A DNA stretch of 11,029 bases. Origin: an uncultured Oscillospiraceae bacterium. Its GTDB lineage: Bacteria; Bacillota; Clostridia; Oscillospirales; Oscillospiraceae. The notes under the pieces are model-generated. The model searched no databases and was not told where the DNA came from. It saw only the letters and a list, made by a program, of their open reading frames with translations. Position 1 is the first letter of the stretch, and the number at the start of each line of letters is the position of its first letter. This document shows positions 1 to 6,276 of the stretch, in pieces. The DNA is taken from positions 1-11,029 of the forward strand of contig CAKTKT010000060.1 in the NCBI GenBank assembly GCA_934572325.1, read 5' to 3'. A program made the position numbers and the translations under genes.

Positions 1-937
1 TATACTGCGGCGGATGCGCCCAGTACCATGCGTCGTAGGTGCCGTTGTCGCAGTTGAACATATCGTAGCCCGCGTCGCCGAGGTACTTTATCGCCCTTTC
101 GGACTCCGCCATGTCGCGCCCGAACTCCTCAAAGTCGGTCTCATACGGCATTGCGCCCTTGCCCCAAGCCTTGGTCTTGGAGACGACGGAGTAACGCAGG
201 GAGACGGGGAAGTCGTCGCCGGCGTATCTCTTGATGCACTGCACGATCTCCACGGGGAAGCGGAAGCGGTTCTCGAAGGATCCGCCGTACTCGTCGGTGC
301 GGAAGTTCCAGTTCTTCATGGTGAACTGGTCGAGCAGATAGCCCTCGTGGACGGCGTGGATCTCGACGCCGTCAACACCGACCTCGCGCAGACGCTTGGC
401 AGTCTTGCCGAACGCCTCGACCATCTCGTGGATCTCCTTGACGGTCATGGGACGGGACTTGACGTCCTCCGCCCAGCGGTTGGGCGTGGCGGACGCGGAC
501 GCGCAGCAGTACTGAACGTCAACTATGGGGGATGCGAGCTTGTTGAGCAGGTCGTTCTTTGCCAGAACGGTCATCCAGCCGTTGATCGCCATGGAGCGAC
601 CGAAGCCGGCGGCGAGCTGGATAAAGAGCTTGGAGCCGGTCTTATGGAACTCCTCCATGTAGGGCTTGAGCTGCTTGAACATCTGGTCGTTCTGGTACAG
701 CCATTTACGGCCGGGGATGCCCATGGTGTCGCGGACGCACTGCATACCGGGCAGTACGAGACCGACGCCGTCCTGGGCGCGGTTGAGCAGGAAGTAGGCA
801 GCTTCCTTGTCAAAATGGTTGGGCTCCAGCCAGCCGAAGAGGGAGGTGCCGCCCATGGAGCACTGTACGATACGGTTGGGTATCTCCACATTGCCTATCT
901 TCCACGGGGTAAAGAGTGCATTGTACTTTTCGTTCAA
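1..937 (-). CDS. NADH:flavin oxidoreductase / 2-enoate reductase family (Old Yellow Enzyme), 3' end outside window
   Basis: This is the N-terminal 312 residues of an Old Yellow Enzyme-type TIM-barrel flavoprotein; the frame is open to the window edge. Visible family motifs are LFTPWKIGNVEIPNRIV near residues 8-24, IQLAAGFGR (106-114), GVEIHAVHEGYLLDQF (190-205) and RTDEYGGSFENR (213-224). The paired histidines H194/H197 and the HEGYLLDQF wording fit the FMN-binding 2-enoate reductase branch (BaiCD/BaiH/FldZ-like) better than classical OYE. Such enzymes reduce activated C=C bonds and usually carry a 4Fe-4S site and an NAD(P)/FAD domain after the barrel; that part lies outside the window. I place the start at TTG 937-935, because AAAGGAAG (946-953) sits 8 bases upstream and family members begin close to 'EKYxxLF'. 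An in-frame ATG at 991 lacks a ribosome site. Substrate cannot be told from this fragment. Confidence 0.9.
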   Translation of the reverse strand, partial: MNEKYNALFTPWKIGNVEIPNRIVQCSMGGTSLFGWLEPNHFDKEAAYFLLNRAQDGVGLVLPGMQCVRDTMGIPGRKWLYQNDQMFKQLKPYMEEFHKTGSKLFIQLAAGFGRSMAINGWMTVLAKNDLLNKLASPIVDVQYCCASASATPNRWAEDVKSRPMTVKEIHEMVEAFGKTAKRLREVGVDGVEIHAVHEGYLLDQFTMKNWNFRTDEYGGSFENRFRFPVEIVQCIKRYAGDDFPVSLRYSVVSKTKAWGKGAMPYETDFEEFGRDMAESERAIKYLGDAGYDMFNCDNGTYDAWYWAHPPQY

Positions 938-1013
938 AAACTTCGCTTCCTTTCTTATTTCTAAATGGGTGACGTAGTTCTCGTGCGTCATTCATTTACA
1001 CAAGATTGACTAC

Positions 1014-1042
1014 ATTATAACGTAATTTAACAAATAAATCAA
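1014..1042 (-). promoter_or_regulatory. Promoter for the 2-enoate reductase-like gene
   Basis: On the minus strand there is a -35 TTGATT (1037-1042), a 17-base spacer and a perfect -10 TATAAT (1014-1019). Transcription would begin near 1007, giving a leader of about 70 bases to the TTG start at 937. The ATG at 991 would lie only about 16 bases from the transcript 5' end with no ribosome site, which also argues for the TTG start. A 10-base perfect palindrome TGAATATTCA (1064-1073) lies about 20 bases upstream of the -35 and could be an activator site (inference). Confidence 0.7.
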
Positions 1043-1176
1043 TCATAACCTTGGCATTTTAGGTGAATATTCATTATTTTTTTGTTATACAAATCACTGC
1101 AAAATGTCAGAAATCGCGCAAGTTTGACACAGCGCTGACAAATACAAAGATTTCTATGGCGTAAAGCGGAAGAATA

Positions 1177-1185
1177 TGTTATACT
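1177..1185 (+). promoter_or_regulatory. Extended -10 promoter for the zinc-ribbon gene
   Basis: TGTTATACT is an extended -10 element (TGn plus TATACT at 1180-1185). No good -35 is found 17 bases upstream. Transcription would start near 1192. The roughly 78-base leader contains a small perfect hairpin, AGCCGC/GCGGCT with a 3-base loop (1214-1228), before the ribosome site GGAGG at 1256-1260. A TTGACA at 1124-1129 lacks a convincing -10 at the right distance. Confidence 0.5.
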
Positions 1186-1269
1186 GTTCAAGAGGAGCAT
1201 GGAGCAAAAATAGAGCCGCAGAGCGGCTTGCACATAAAAATTCTTGAAGCAAAACGGAGGGCAGATCAT

Positions 1270-2682
1270 ATGGAAATGCGTGAGCTGGAATGTCGCGCGT
1301 GCGGCGCGTCGCTGAGCTGCGCTGCGGGCGCAACGCACATAAAGTGCCCCTACTGCGGCACGGAGTATGTTCTCACGGCGAAAAACGGGGAGAGCGCTGG
1401 AGTGAGGCGGATAGACTATCATGGGCGCGGGGCACTGTTCACGGCGTTTGTGCCGCAGGGCTGGACCGCGCGCGTGATAGACGACGGGGAGAAGTCGTCC
1501 TCCTCTGCCGCAACGATGCCGCTCGGTCTGCGTCTCGACGCGCCGGACGGCGGCGCGCAGATGGTGTTCTATCCCTATTCGTATTATAAGGACTTCAAGC
1601 CCGGCGGGCTGAGGAAGAATAACGCGATCGACTACTCGCTCATCCGCTACCGCCATGCCGTTCCGGCGGCGGACTATGTTGCCGAGCGCGTGCGCGAGCT
1701 GTACGGCAAGGAGATAGAGGACGTGCGCGTACAGCAGATGGAGGACGGCAGCGGCGTGATCGCGCAGCGCGCAAAGGGCTTTGAAAACGACGCGGCGCAG
1801 GCGCTGGGAAAGCCCGTCGGCATGACGGGCGGGCTTTTCGCCTTCTCGTTCGGGCGCGACGGCACGGTGTACGTGGGCTTTTTCGCCACGGCGCTGGCGA
1901 TGACCTCAATGCCGGACGAAGCGGCGGAGCGCGAGCGCGCCGAGGCGGCGGCAAAGGAGGCGGCGAAGCGCGAAAGGGCGGAGCACGCCGCGCAGGCTCG
2001 CGCACAGGGCAAGGGCTTTTTCAGCCGGATGATGAATTACCGCGGCGCGCTGGGCGGACCGTCCGTGTCGGACATAATGGGCGGCAATTTCAGCGGCGGG
2101 GGCTTTGACTCCGCCGCGGCAAAGGATATGCTGGGCAGTCTCGGCAGGGGGCTGGGCGATCTCGGCGGCATGGTGCTGGGCATGGCGACCGGCGGCATGA
2201 GCGGTATGCTCGTAAAGCACGACTGGGCGCGCGCGTTCGACTTCGCGCTCGTCGCTTCGGGTGAGAACGCGGGGCTGTACGCGCCGATGTTCATGCAGTT
2301 TGTCGCATCGCTGAGGTATGAGTCGCTGTACTTCGATTTGCAGGAGGAGGAGCGGCAGAATATCGAGCGCATAAAGATACAGGGGATGCAGCAGCGCACG
2401 CAGAACGCCATCAACGCCTCCCGACACGTCTCGCAGACGCTCAGTGAAACGCAGGACATCATCATGGACTCGTGGGAGAACCGCTCGGCGTCGTTCGACC
2501 GGATGCAGCAGGGGTATTCCGACGCGATCCGCGGCGTTGAGCGCTACACCGACAGCGCCGGACGTATGTACGAGGCGGACGTGAAGTACGACCACATCTA
2601 CAAAAAAGGCGACAAGTATGCCGGCACGGTGTTCGGCGACGTTGACCTCGGCGCGGAATGGGAAGAGCTGAAAAAGAAGTGA
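1270..2682 (+). CDS. Zinc-ribbon domain protein of unknown function
   Basis: 470 residues, starting at ATG 1270 with GGAGG (1256-1260) nine bases upstream; the same frame is open further up to a TTG at 1228 that lacks a ribosome site. The N-terminus is a rubredoxin-like zinc ribbon with two CxxC knuckles (C8/C11 and C26/C29). A globular alpha/beta region follows to about residue 213. Next comes a highly charged Ala/Glu/Arg/Lys helix (about 215-250), a Gly/Met-rich low-complexity stretch (about 275-310), and a helical C-terminal part. The last 80 residues contain WENRSASFDRMQQGYSDAIRG and an YxADVKYDHIYK-like segment, a tail I have the impression recurs in Firmicutes zinc-ribbon and SPFH-associated proteins (unverified). 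No signal peptide and no clear membrane helix are seen; the Gly/Met stretch is only mildly hydrophobic. The gene is monocistronic and ends in a hairpin. I do not recognise a function; a cytosolic scaffold or stress role would be a guess. Confidence 0.85.
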   Translation: MEMRELECRACGASLSCAAGATHIKCPYCGTEYVLTAKNGESAGVRRIDYHGRGALFTAFVPQGWTARVIDDGEKSSSSAATMPLGLRLDAPDGGAQMVFYPYSYYKDFKPGGLRKNNAIDYSLIRYRHAVPAADYVAERVRELYGKEIEDVRVQQMEDGSGVIAQRAKGFENDAAQALGKPVGMTGGLFAFSFGRDGTVYVGFFATALAMTSMPDEAAERERAEAAAKEAAKRERAEHAAQARAQGKGFFSRMMNYRGALGGPSVSDIMGGNFSGGGFDSAAAKDMLGSLGRGLGDLGGMVLGMATGGMSGMLVKHDWARAFDFALVASGENAGLYAPMFMQFVASLRYESLYFDLQEEERQNIERIKIQGMQQRTQNAINASRHVSQTLSETQDIIMDSWENRSASFDRMQQGYSDAIRGVERYTDSAGRMYEADVKYDHIYKKGDKYAGTVFGDVDLGAEWEELKKK

Positions 2683-2688
2683 AGAATA

Positions 2689-2724
2689 GCGAAATAGCGG
2701 CGGATATTCCCGCCGCTATTTCGC
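2689..2724. terminator. Perfect 15-bp hairpin between convergent genes
   Basis: The arms 2689-2703 (GCGAAATAGCGGCGG) and 2710-2724 are perfectly complementary around a 6-base loop. The hairpin begins seven bases after the zinc-ribbon stop and lies 27 bases past the stop of the convergent secreted-protein gene. For minus-strand transcripts it is followed by a pyrimidine-rich run (TATTCTTCACTTCTTTTT on the minus strand). For plus-strand transcripts no U-run follows. It probably serves both genes but looks more canonical for the minus-strand one. Confidence 0.75.
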
Positions 2725-2750
2725 CATGCGCTATAAAAATAAAAACATAA

Positions 2751-4001
2751 TCACGCCCTGCCGGTGGAAGCCGCCCTGTCAACGGTGAACTCGACCTCAA
2801 CGCGAAGCTGCTCGCCGGAATCGAATGTGAACACGGCTTCCGCCTCGTATTCGCCCGCAGAAAGCCCCTTCTTCGGCACGACCGTCCATGTCTTGGAGTT
2901 GCTCTGCCCCGTGGGAACGGTGCCGCCGTCCTCGGTGCTGAGGATGAAGCTGGACTTGTCCGCGCCCTCGAGCTTCACGCTCTCCACCTTCAGCTCGCCG
3001 AGTCCGGTGTTCTTCACGACGAAGGCGATGGGATCTGGCTGCTTGTAGCCGACCTTTGCGTGCCCGAAGTCGATGTCGCGGATGACGGGGAACACATAGC
3101 TCTCCTCCGCGGTGTCGCTCGTGCGCGCGCCGTCCATGACCGCGATCGCCTTTATGACGGTGCTGCTGTCAATATCGAAGGGCTTTGTGTACTTCCTGCT
3201 TTTCACGGTTGGGGTGCTGCCGTCGAGCGTGTAGTATATATCCGCGCCCTCGGCGGCGGTGATGGTTATGTCGGTATCGTCGCAGTAGGTGGCGGAGGCG
3301 GGCGTGACGACCGGCGCGTCGAGCCTGAACTTCAGTGTGAGCTTCCCGTCCGCGTCCACGCGCTCAAGCGTGAATATGCCCGCGTCGGACACGCTGCAAG
3401 CGCCCGTGGTCGCCGTGGCGTCGGTGACGGTCACGCCGGGCTTGGGCGTGATCGTGGCGACGGAGGTGGACGCAGCGGTGTATGTTCCGTCGGCGTTCTC
3501 CGTCAGCCCGTCAATATCGACGAAGGCGGAGTAATCCCCCGCGAGGGTGACGGTATACTCGGCTTTGCCGAACCCGCCGCCCGCCTTGGCAGGCGCGGCG
3601 TCGGTATCGCCGCTGCCGCCCGCGAGCTTGTCCGCCCCCGTGACCGCGGCAGCCGCGACGCTGTTGTCCTCGACGATACCGCCGTTATTGCAGACCGTGC
3701 CGCTGTTATTATACACCGTGCCGCCGTTATTGTAGACCGTGCCCTCGTTGTTGAACACGACGCCGCCGTTGTTGAAAACCGTGCCGCCGTTATTGAACAC
3801 AGTGCCGTAATTATTGAACACCGTGTCCCCGTCGTTATAGAGCGTCTCGCCGGGGTTATTGATGAGCGCGTTTTCAAGGTCGAGCGGAGCGTCGCTGTCG
3901 GGCTGCGCCGCAGTCCTTGCGCCGTCCGCGTAAGCGCCCGCAGGCAGCAGGCACAGCAGCATGACCGCCGCCAGCGCGAGGGTGAGCAGTTTTTTCTTCA
4001 T
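2751..4001 (-). CDS. Secreted heptad-repeat protein with chitobiase-C-like and Ig-like domains
   Basis: 416 residues. Residues 1-25 form a Sec signal peptide: MKKK, a hydrophobic core, then a probable cut after AYA. Residues 56-111 are eight heptads of consensus N-N-x-G-T-V-(F/Y), with a degenerate copy at 48-55; regular Asn/Gly/Thr-Val spacing suggests stacked beta turns (inference). A Gly/Ala-rich linker leads to a beta-rich region (about 146-228). Residues about 230-304 match the chitobiase/beta-hexosaminidase C-terminal fold (PF13290 type), with the diagnostic IYYTLDGSTPT (255-265) and VIKAIAVMDG (282-291). Residues 307-405 resemble an ASPM/SPD-2/Hydin-like Ig domain, starting DIDFGHAKVG. 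No LPXTG motif or C-terminal membrane anchor is present, so release or non-covalent wall binding is likely. The start has AAAGGGG about nine bases upstream. Role unknown; surface adhesion or glycan contact is possible. Confidence 0.88.
   Translation of the reverse strand: MKKKLLTLALAAVMLLCLLPAGAYADGARTAAQPDSDAPLDLENALINNPGETLYNDGDTVFNNYGTVFNNGGTVFNNGGVVFNNEGTVYNNGGTVYNNSGTVCNNGGIVEDNSVAAAAVTGADKLAGGSGDTDAAPAKAGGGFGKAEYTVTLAGDYSAFVDIDGLTENADGTYTAASTSVATITPKPGVTVTDATATTGACSVSDAGIFTLERVDADGKLTLKFRLDAPVVTPASATYCDDTDITITAAEGADIYYTLDGSTPTVKSRKYTKPFDIDSSTVIKAIAVMDGARTSDTAEESYVFPVIRDIDFGHAKVGYKQPDPIAFVVKNTGLGELKVESVKLEGADKSSFILSTEDGGTVPTGQSNSKTWTVVPKKGLSAGEYEAEAVFTFDSGEQLRVEVEFTVDRAASTGRA
3669..3836 (-). 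repeat. Eight tandem 21-bp coding repeats
   Basis: Exactly 168 bp, or 8 x 21 bp, in frame within the secreted-protein gene, each unit encoding one NNxGTVF/Y heptad. The plus-strand unit reads approximately ccgccgttattgnanaccgtg. Copies differ mostly at the third heptad residue (Y, G, G, E, G, S, G) and at F/Y/C/E in the last position. A degenerate eight-residue copy flanks the array at 3837-3860. There is no spacer between units, so this is a coding minisatellite and not a CRISPR array. Confidence 0.92.
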
Positions 4002-4066
4002 AGGTCGGTTCCCCTTTCCTGTGCGTTATATAAGCAATATGCAATATACATACAAATTCTAAGACT

Positions 4067-4095
4067 ATAATAAGCGCCGGATAGTTCCCAGTCAA
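4067..4095 (-). promoter_or_regulatory. Promoter for the heptad-repeat secreted protein
   Basis: The minus strand carries -35 TTGACT (4090-4095), a 17-base spacer and -10 TATTAT (4067-4072). Transcription would begin near 4060, leaving a leader of about 59 bases. A head-to-tail 7-bp duplication, GCAATAT at 4034-4040 and again at 4041-4047, lies just downstream of the predicted start. The promoter is strong-looking and independent of the MocR gene upstream. Confidence 0.7.
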
Positions 4096-4194
4096 TTAAG
4101 CCCGTGTTAATTTTTCATGAGGAAGCTGTAAAGCCCTGCGCCGTTCCATCTTAGCACCCAACGGCGGCAAAAGCTGTCGTTTATGCGGCGCGGC

Positions 4195-5286
4195 TCATGT
4201 CCTCGGCGGCTTCGCCTTCTGCCGCAGGGCGCGGCGGCGGCGGTTGATGCAGCGCTCCAGCTCGCCGGAGCGTATGAACTCGGCAAGCACGTACTGCTCA
4301 TACACGGGCACGGTGCACGAGTAGAACCCCAGCCGCTCCTCGAACCGCGCGACGAGCGGCGCGGGCAGCACCATGTACCCCGTGCGCATCGCGGGGGCGA
4401 TGGTCTTGGAGAAGCTGTTGATGTATATGACGCGCTCCGGCGCGACGGAGAACACCGTCTCTATCGGGGCGAAAAGCGCGGAAAACTCGGAGTCGTAGTC
4501 GTCCTCGATGATGTATGCGCCGCGCTCGCGCGCCCACGCGGCGTACTCCCGACGCTTTGCCGCGGTGGCGGTGACGCCGCTGGGGTAGCTGTGGAACGGC
4601 GTGACGTGCAGCGCGAGCGCACGGCAGGCGGCGAGCTCGCCGGAGAGTATCCCGTCCGCGCCGAGGCGCAGCATCACGCACTGCGCGCCGTTCGCCTCGT
4701 AGACGAGGCGGATCTTCTCATACGACGGGGATTCCAGCGCGTAGACGATCTCGCGCCCTAAAAGCTGCACGGCGAGGGAGTAGAGGTATTCCGCGCCCGC
4801 GCCGATTATTATCTGCTCCGGCGCGACGGTCAGCCCGCGCGAGCGGGCGAGGTACTCCGCCAGCACCTCCCGCAGCTCGATGCAGCCCGCATTCGGCGCG
4901 CGGGAGAGTATGCGCCGGTCACAGTCGCTGAGCACGCGGCGCATCGTCCGCGCCAGCACGGAAAACGGAAAGTCCGCCGGAACGCCGCTTTCGGCGCTCA
5001 TGTCGGCAAGCGTCGCGCGCGGCAGAGAGGGGGCGCTGGACTGCCCCGGCGCGCGGCAGGCAAAGCAGCCGCTGCGCTCGCGCGCCTCGGCGTAGCCCTC
5101 GTCCGTCAGCAGGGCAAGCGCGTGCTCTGCGGTGATGACGCTCACGCCCGTCTCCTCCGCCAGCAGCCGCTTCGACGGGAGACGTGCGCCCGGCTCGATC
5201 ACGCCGTTGATTATATCGTCGCGGAGCTGCTCATAGAGCTGCAAATATGCGGGCTTGTCCGCTTTCCTGTCAATGGCGTATTTCAT
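4195..5286 (-). CDS. MocR-type GntR regulator with aminotransferase-like domain, C-terminally truncated
   Basis: 363 residues. Residues about 11-75 are a GntR winged helix: AYLQLYEQLRDDIINGVIEPG, then LPSKRLLAEETGVSVITAEHAL. After a linker, a class I aminotransferase fold spans about 110-350: PNAGCIELREVLAEYL (131-146), the HVTPFHSYPSG segment (228-238), EDDYDSEF (261-268) and the PLP-lysine motif SFSKTIAPAMRTGY (291-304), with K294 the predicted PLP Schiff-base residue. MocR proteins are usually about 450-480 residues. This one stops right after GELERCINRRRRALRQ, so roughly 100 residues of the C-terminal small domain are missing. Adjacent frames to 4107 stay open for a while but do not clearly restore that domain. 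The start at ATG 5286 has an upstream CAGGGAG. Members regulate adjacent, often divergent genes, commonly in vitamin B6, GABA or amino-acid metabolism. It may be a decaying gene or a shortened functional regulator. Confidence 0.85.
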   Translation of the reverse strand: MKYAIDRKADKPAYLQLYEQLRDDIINGVIEPGARLPSKRLLAEETGVSVITAEHALALLTDEGYAEARERSGCFACRAPGQSSAPSLPRATLADMSAESGVPADFPFSVLARTMRRVLSDCDRRILSRAPNAGCIELREVLAEYLARSRGLTVAPEQIIIGAGAEYLYSLAVQLLGREIVYALESPSYEKIRLVYEANGAQCVMLRLGADGILSGELAACRALALHVTPFHSYPSGVTATAAKRREYAAWARERGAYIIEDDYDSEFSALFAPIETVFSVAPERVIYINSFSKTIAPAMRTGYMVLPAPLVARFEERLGFYSCTVPVYEQYVLAEFIRSGELERCINRRRRALRQKAKPPRT

Positions 5287-5304
5287 GGGCTGGTCTGCTC
5301 CCTG

Positions 5305-5346
5305 CGGTAATATTTATTGAACGGTATAACCAAGCATATAATACCG
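5305..5346. promoter_or_regulatory. Candidate MocR operator: CGGTA repeats over its own promoter
   Basis: Plus-strand CGGTAATA (5305-5312) and CGGTATAA (5322-5329) are direct repeats exactly 17 bases apart. CGGTAT (5322-5327) is also an inverted repeat of ATACCG (5341-5346). The sites cover the -10 and the start region of the MocR promoter. MocR/GabR-type proteins are known to bind direct repeats, so autoregulation is a reasonable inference; binding is not shown. Confidence 0.4.
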
Positions 5347-5366
5347 CCTCGGCGCGGGCGTGTCAA
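5338..5366 (-). promoter_or_regulatory. Promoter of the MocR gene
   Basis: The minus strand has consensus -35 TTGACA (5361-5366), a 17-base GC-rich spacer and -10 TATTAT (5338-5343). The start of transcription would fall near 5331, about 45 bases before the ATG at 5286. Its -35 is seven bases from the -35 of the divergent glycosylase promoter, so a protein bound between them could affect both. Confidence 0.75.
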
Positions 5367-5373
5367 GCGAGGC

Positions 5374-5402
5374 TTGCCGATATAGCCCGCAGATGGTAGA
5401 AT
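5374..5402 (+). promoter_or_regulatory. Promoter of the DNA-deoxyinosine glycosylase gene
   Basis: Plus-strand -35 TTGCCG (5374-5379), a 17-base spacer and -10 TAGAAT (5397-5402). The transcript would start near 5409 and reach the ATG at 5436 through a short leader with GAGGAG. It is arranged back-to-back with the MocR promoter. Confidence 0.6.
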
Positions 5403-5435
5403 ATTATTATAAAAGTGCATTAGAGGAGCGGGCAT

Positions 5436-5933
5436 ATGGCGCAGTACAGGCATATAAAAAGGGAGTTCGGTCCCGTGTGGGACGCAAACTCCACGGTGCT
5501 CATCCTCGGCAGCTTCCCGTCCGTGAAGTCGCGCGAGGTGAATTTTTATTACGGACACCCGCAAAACCGCTTCTGGCGGGTGATGGCTCACGTGCTGGAC
5601 TGCCCCGTTCCGGAAAGCATCGACGAAAAGCGCGAAATGCTGCTCTCGCACCGCGTCGCGCTGTGGGACGTGCTGGAGGAGTGCGACATAATCGGCTCAA
5701 GCGACGGCAGCATAAAAAACGCCGTTCCGGTGGACATTATGACCGTGCTCTCCGGCGCGGACATACGGCGGATATACTGCAACGGAACGGCGGCGCACAC
5801 GCTCTTTATGCGCTGTCTCGCGCCGGTGTGCTCGCGCGGGACCGTAAAGCTGCCGTCCACGAGTCCGGCGAACGCCGCGTGGTCGCTCGACCGCCTGTGT
5901 CAGGCGTGGCAGCGGGTAAAGGACGGCGTGTGA
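5436..5933 (+). CDS. DNA-deoxyinosine glycosylase (family 6 uracil-DNA glycosylase superfamily)
   Basis: 165 residues, close to the normal family length, so probably complete. The start at ATG 5436 follows GAGGAG (5423-5428). Motifs in order are VLILGSFPS (21-29), the first signature loop of the HDG branch; FYYGHPQNRFW (37-47), whose N44 may be the catalytic asparagine (inference); WDVLEECDIIGSSDGSI (77-93); and LPSTSPANAAW (139-149), the second signature loop. Enzymes of this family cut the glycosidic bond of hypoxanthine in DNA, starting base-excision repair of deaminated adenine. The protein is cytosolic, with no signal peptide or membrane segment. The gene is divergent from the MocR regulator and convergent with the XRE gene, only six bases separating the two stop codons. 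No function linking it to MocR is evident. Confidence 0.9.
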   Translation: MAQYRHIKREFGPVWDANSTVLILGSFPSVKSREVNFYYGHPQNRFWRVMAHVLDCPVPESIDEKREMLLSHRVALWDVLEECDIIGSSDGSIKNAVPVDIMTVLSGADIRRIYCNGTAAHTLFMRCLAPVCSRGTVKLPSTSPANAAWSLDRLCQAWQRVKDGV

Positions 5934-5939
5934 GGGGAG

Positions 5940-6173
5940 TCAGCTCTCATCTGCCGCCGCGCTGCGGGGATAGGGCTTTTTCTCGTCGGTAAGTCCGGCG
6001 AGATAGTCCATGCTGGTGTTCAGCGCCAGCGCGATGCGCTTGCACTGCTCGAATGAATAATAGCGCTTTCCGTTTTCAATCTTTGAATAATCGCTCTGGT
6101 CTATCCCTGTGAGAAGCTGCATTTGCACCTGCGTGAGCTGCCGCTCTTTTCGCAGAGCTTTCAATCGGCTCAT
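5940..6173 (-). CDS. Small XRE/Cro-family repressor
   Basis: 77 residues. The helix-turn-helix occupies about residues 2-60: LKALRKERQLTQVQMQLLTGIDQSDYSKIENGK-type sequence, with the classical 'LTQ..' helix 2, 'DQSDYSKIENG' recognition turn and a closing ALALNTSMDYLAGLTD helix. The tail is short and charged, with no sensor domain. The start at ATG 6173 has GGGGTG five bases upstream. It is divergently arranged with a 51-residue protein, sharing a 103-base intergenic region with repeated GACCTATT sites, a typical phage- or element-derived repressor layout. It probably represses itself and/or the divergent small gene (inference). The stop is six bases from the convergent glycosylase stop, with no recognisable terminator. 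Confidence 0.9.
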   Translation of the reverse strand: MSRLKALRKERQLTQVQMQLLTGIDQSDYSKIENGKRYYSFEQCKRIALALNTSMDYLAGLTDEKKPYPRSAAADES

Positions 6174-6198
6174 TTTATCACCCCAGAGGTATTATGGA

Positions 6199-6239
6199 GT
6201 GATTGACCTATTGACGTTAGGGTATAATCGACCTATTCT
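6199..6239. promoter_or_regulatory. Operator/promoter region between XRE gene and small gene
   Basis: GACCTATT occurs at 6205-6212 and again at 6230-6237, 25 bases apart. CCTA (6207-6210) and TAGG (6218-6221) form an inverted repeat around TTGACGT. Plus-strand promoter candidates overlap these sites: a perfect TATAAT at 6223-6228 with only a weak -35 (GTGATT, 6199-6204), or TTGACG (6211-6216) with a 17-base spacer to TATTCT (6234-6239). No good minus-strand promoter was found. The overlap of repeats and promoter elements fits control by the adjacent XRE protein. Confidence 0.5.
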
Positions 6240-6276
6240 AAGCAAAGAACAGAAATTTGCAAAGGAGAGTGTCAAT

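Noticed and set aside
1124..1152. TTGACA at 1124-1129 as the main promoter of the zinc-ribbon gene
   Set aside because: The hexamer 17 bases downstream (AAGATT) is a poor -10; the extended -10 at 1177-1185 is better.
1199..1213. Four-codon leader peptide (ATG GAG CAA AAA TAG) ahead of the zinc-ribbon gene
   Set aside because: The ribosome site AGAGGAG is only one base from the ATG, too close for initiation, and no attenuator structure follows.
3669..3860. Regular short repeats that could suggest a CRISPR array
   Set aside because: The units are directly adjacent with no spacers, the 21-bp period is a multiple of three, and they encode a clean protein heptad inside an open gene with a signal peptide.
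4139..4166. Hairpin CGCCGTT/AACGGCG after the MocR gene as a terminator
   Set aside because: The stem is only seven pairs with a 14-base loop, and no U-run follows in the minus-strand direction.
4107..4301. 64-residue minus-strand frame ending WNGAGLYSFLMKN as a frameshifted remainder of the MocR C-terminus
   Set aside because: It is Ala/Ser/Arg-rich for most of its length, too short to supply the missing domain of about 100 residues, and only the last dozen residues vaguely resemble MocR.
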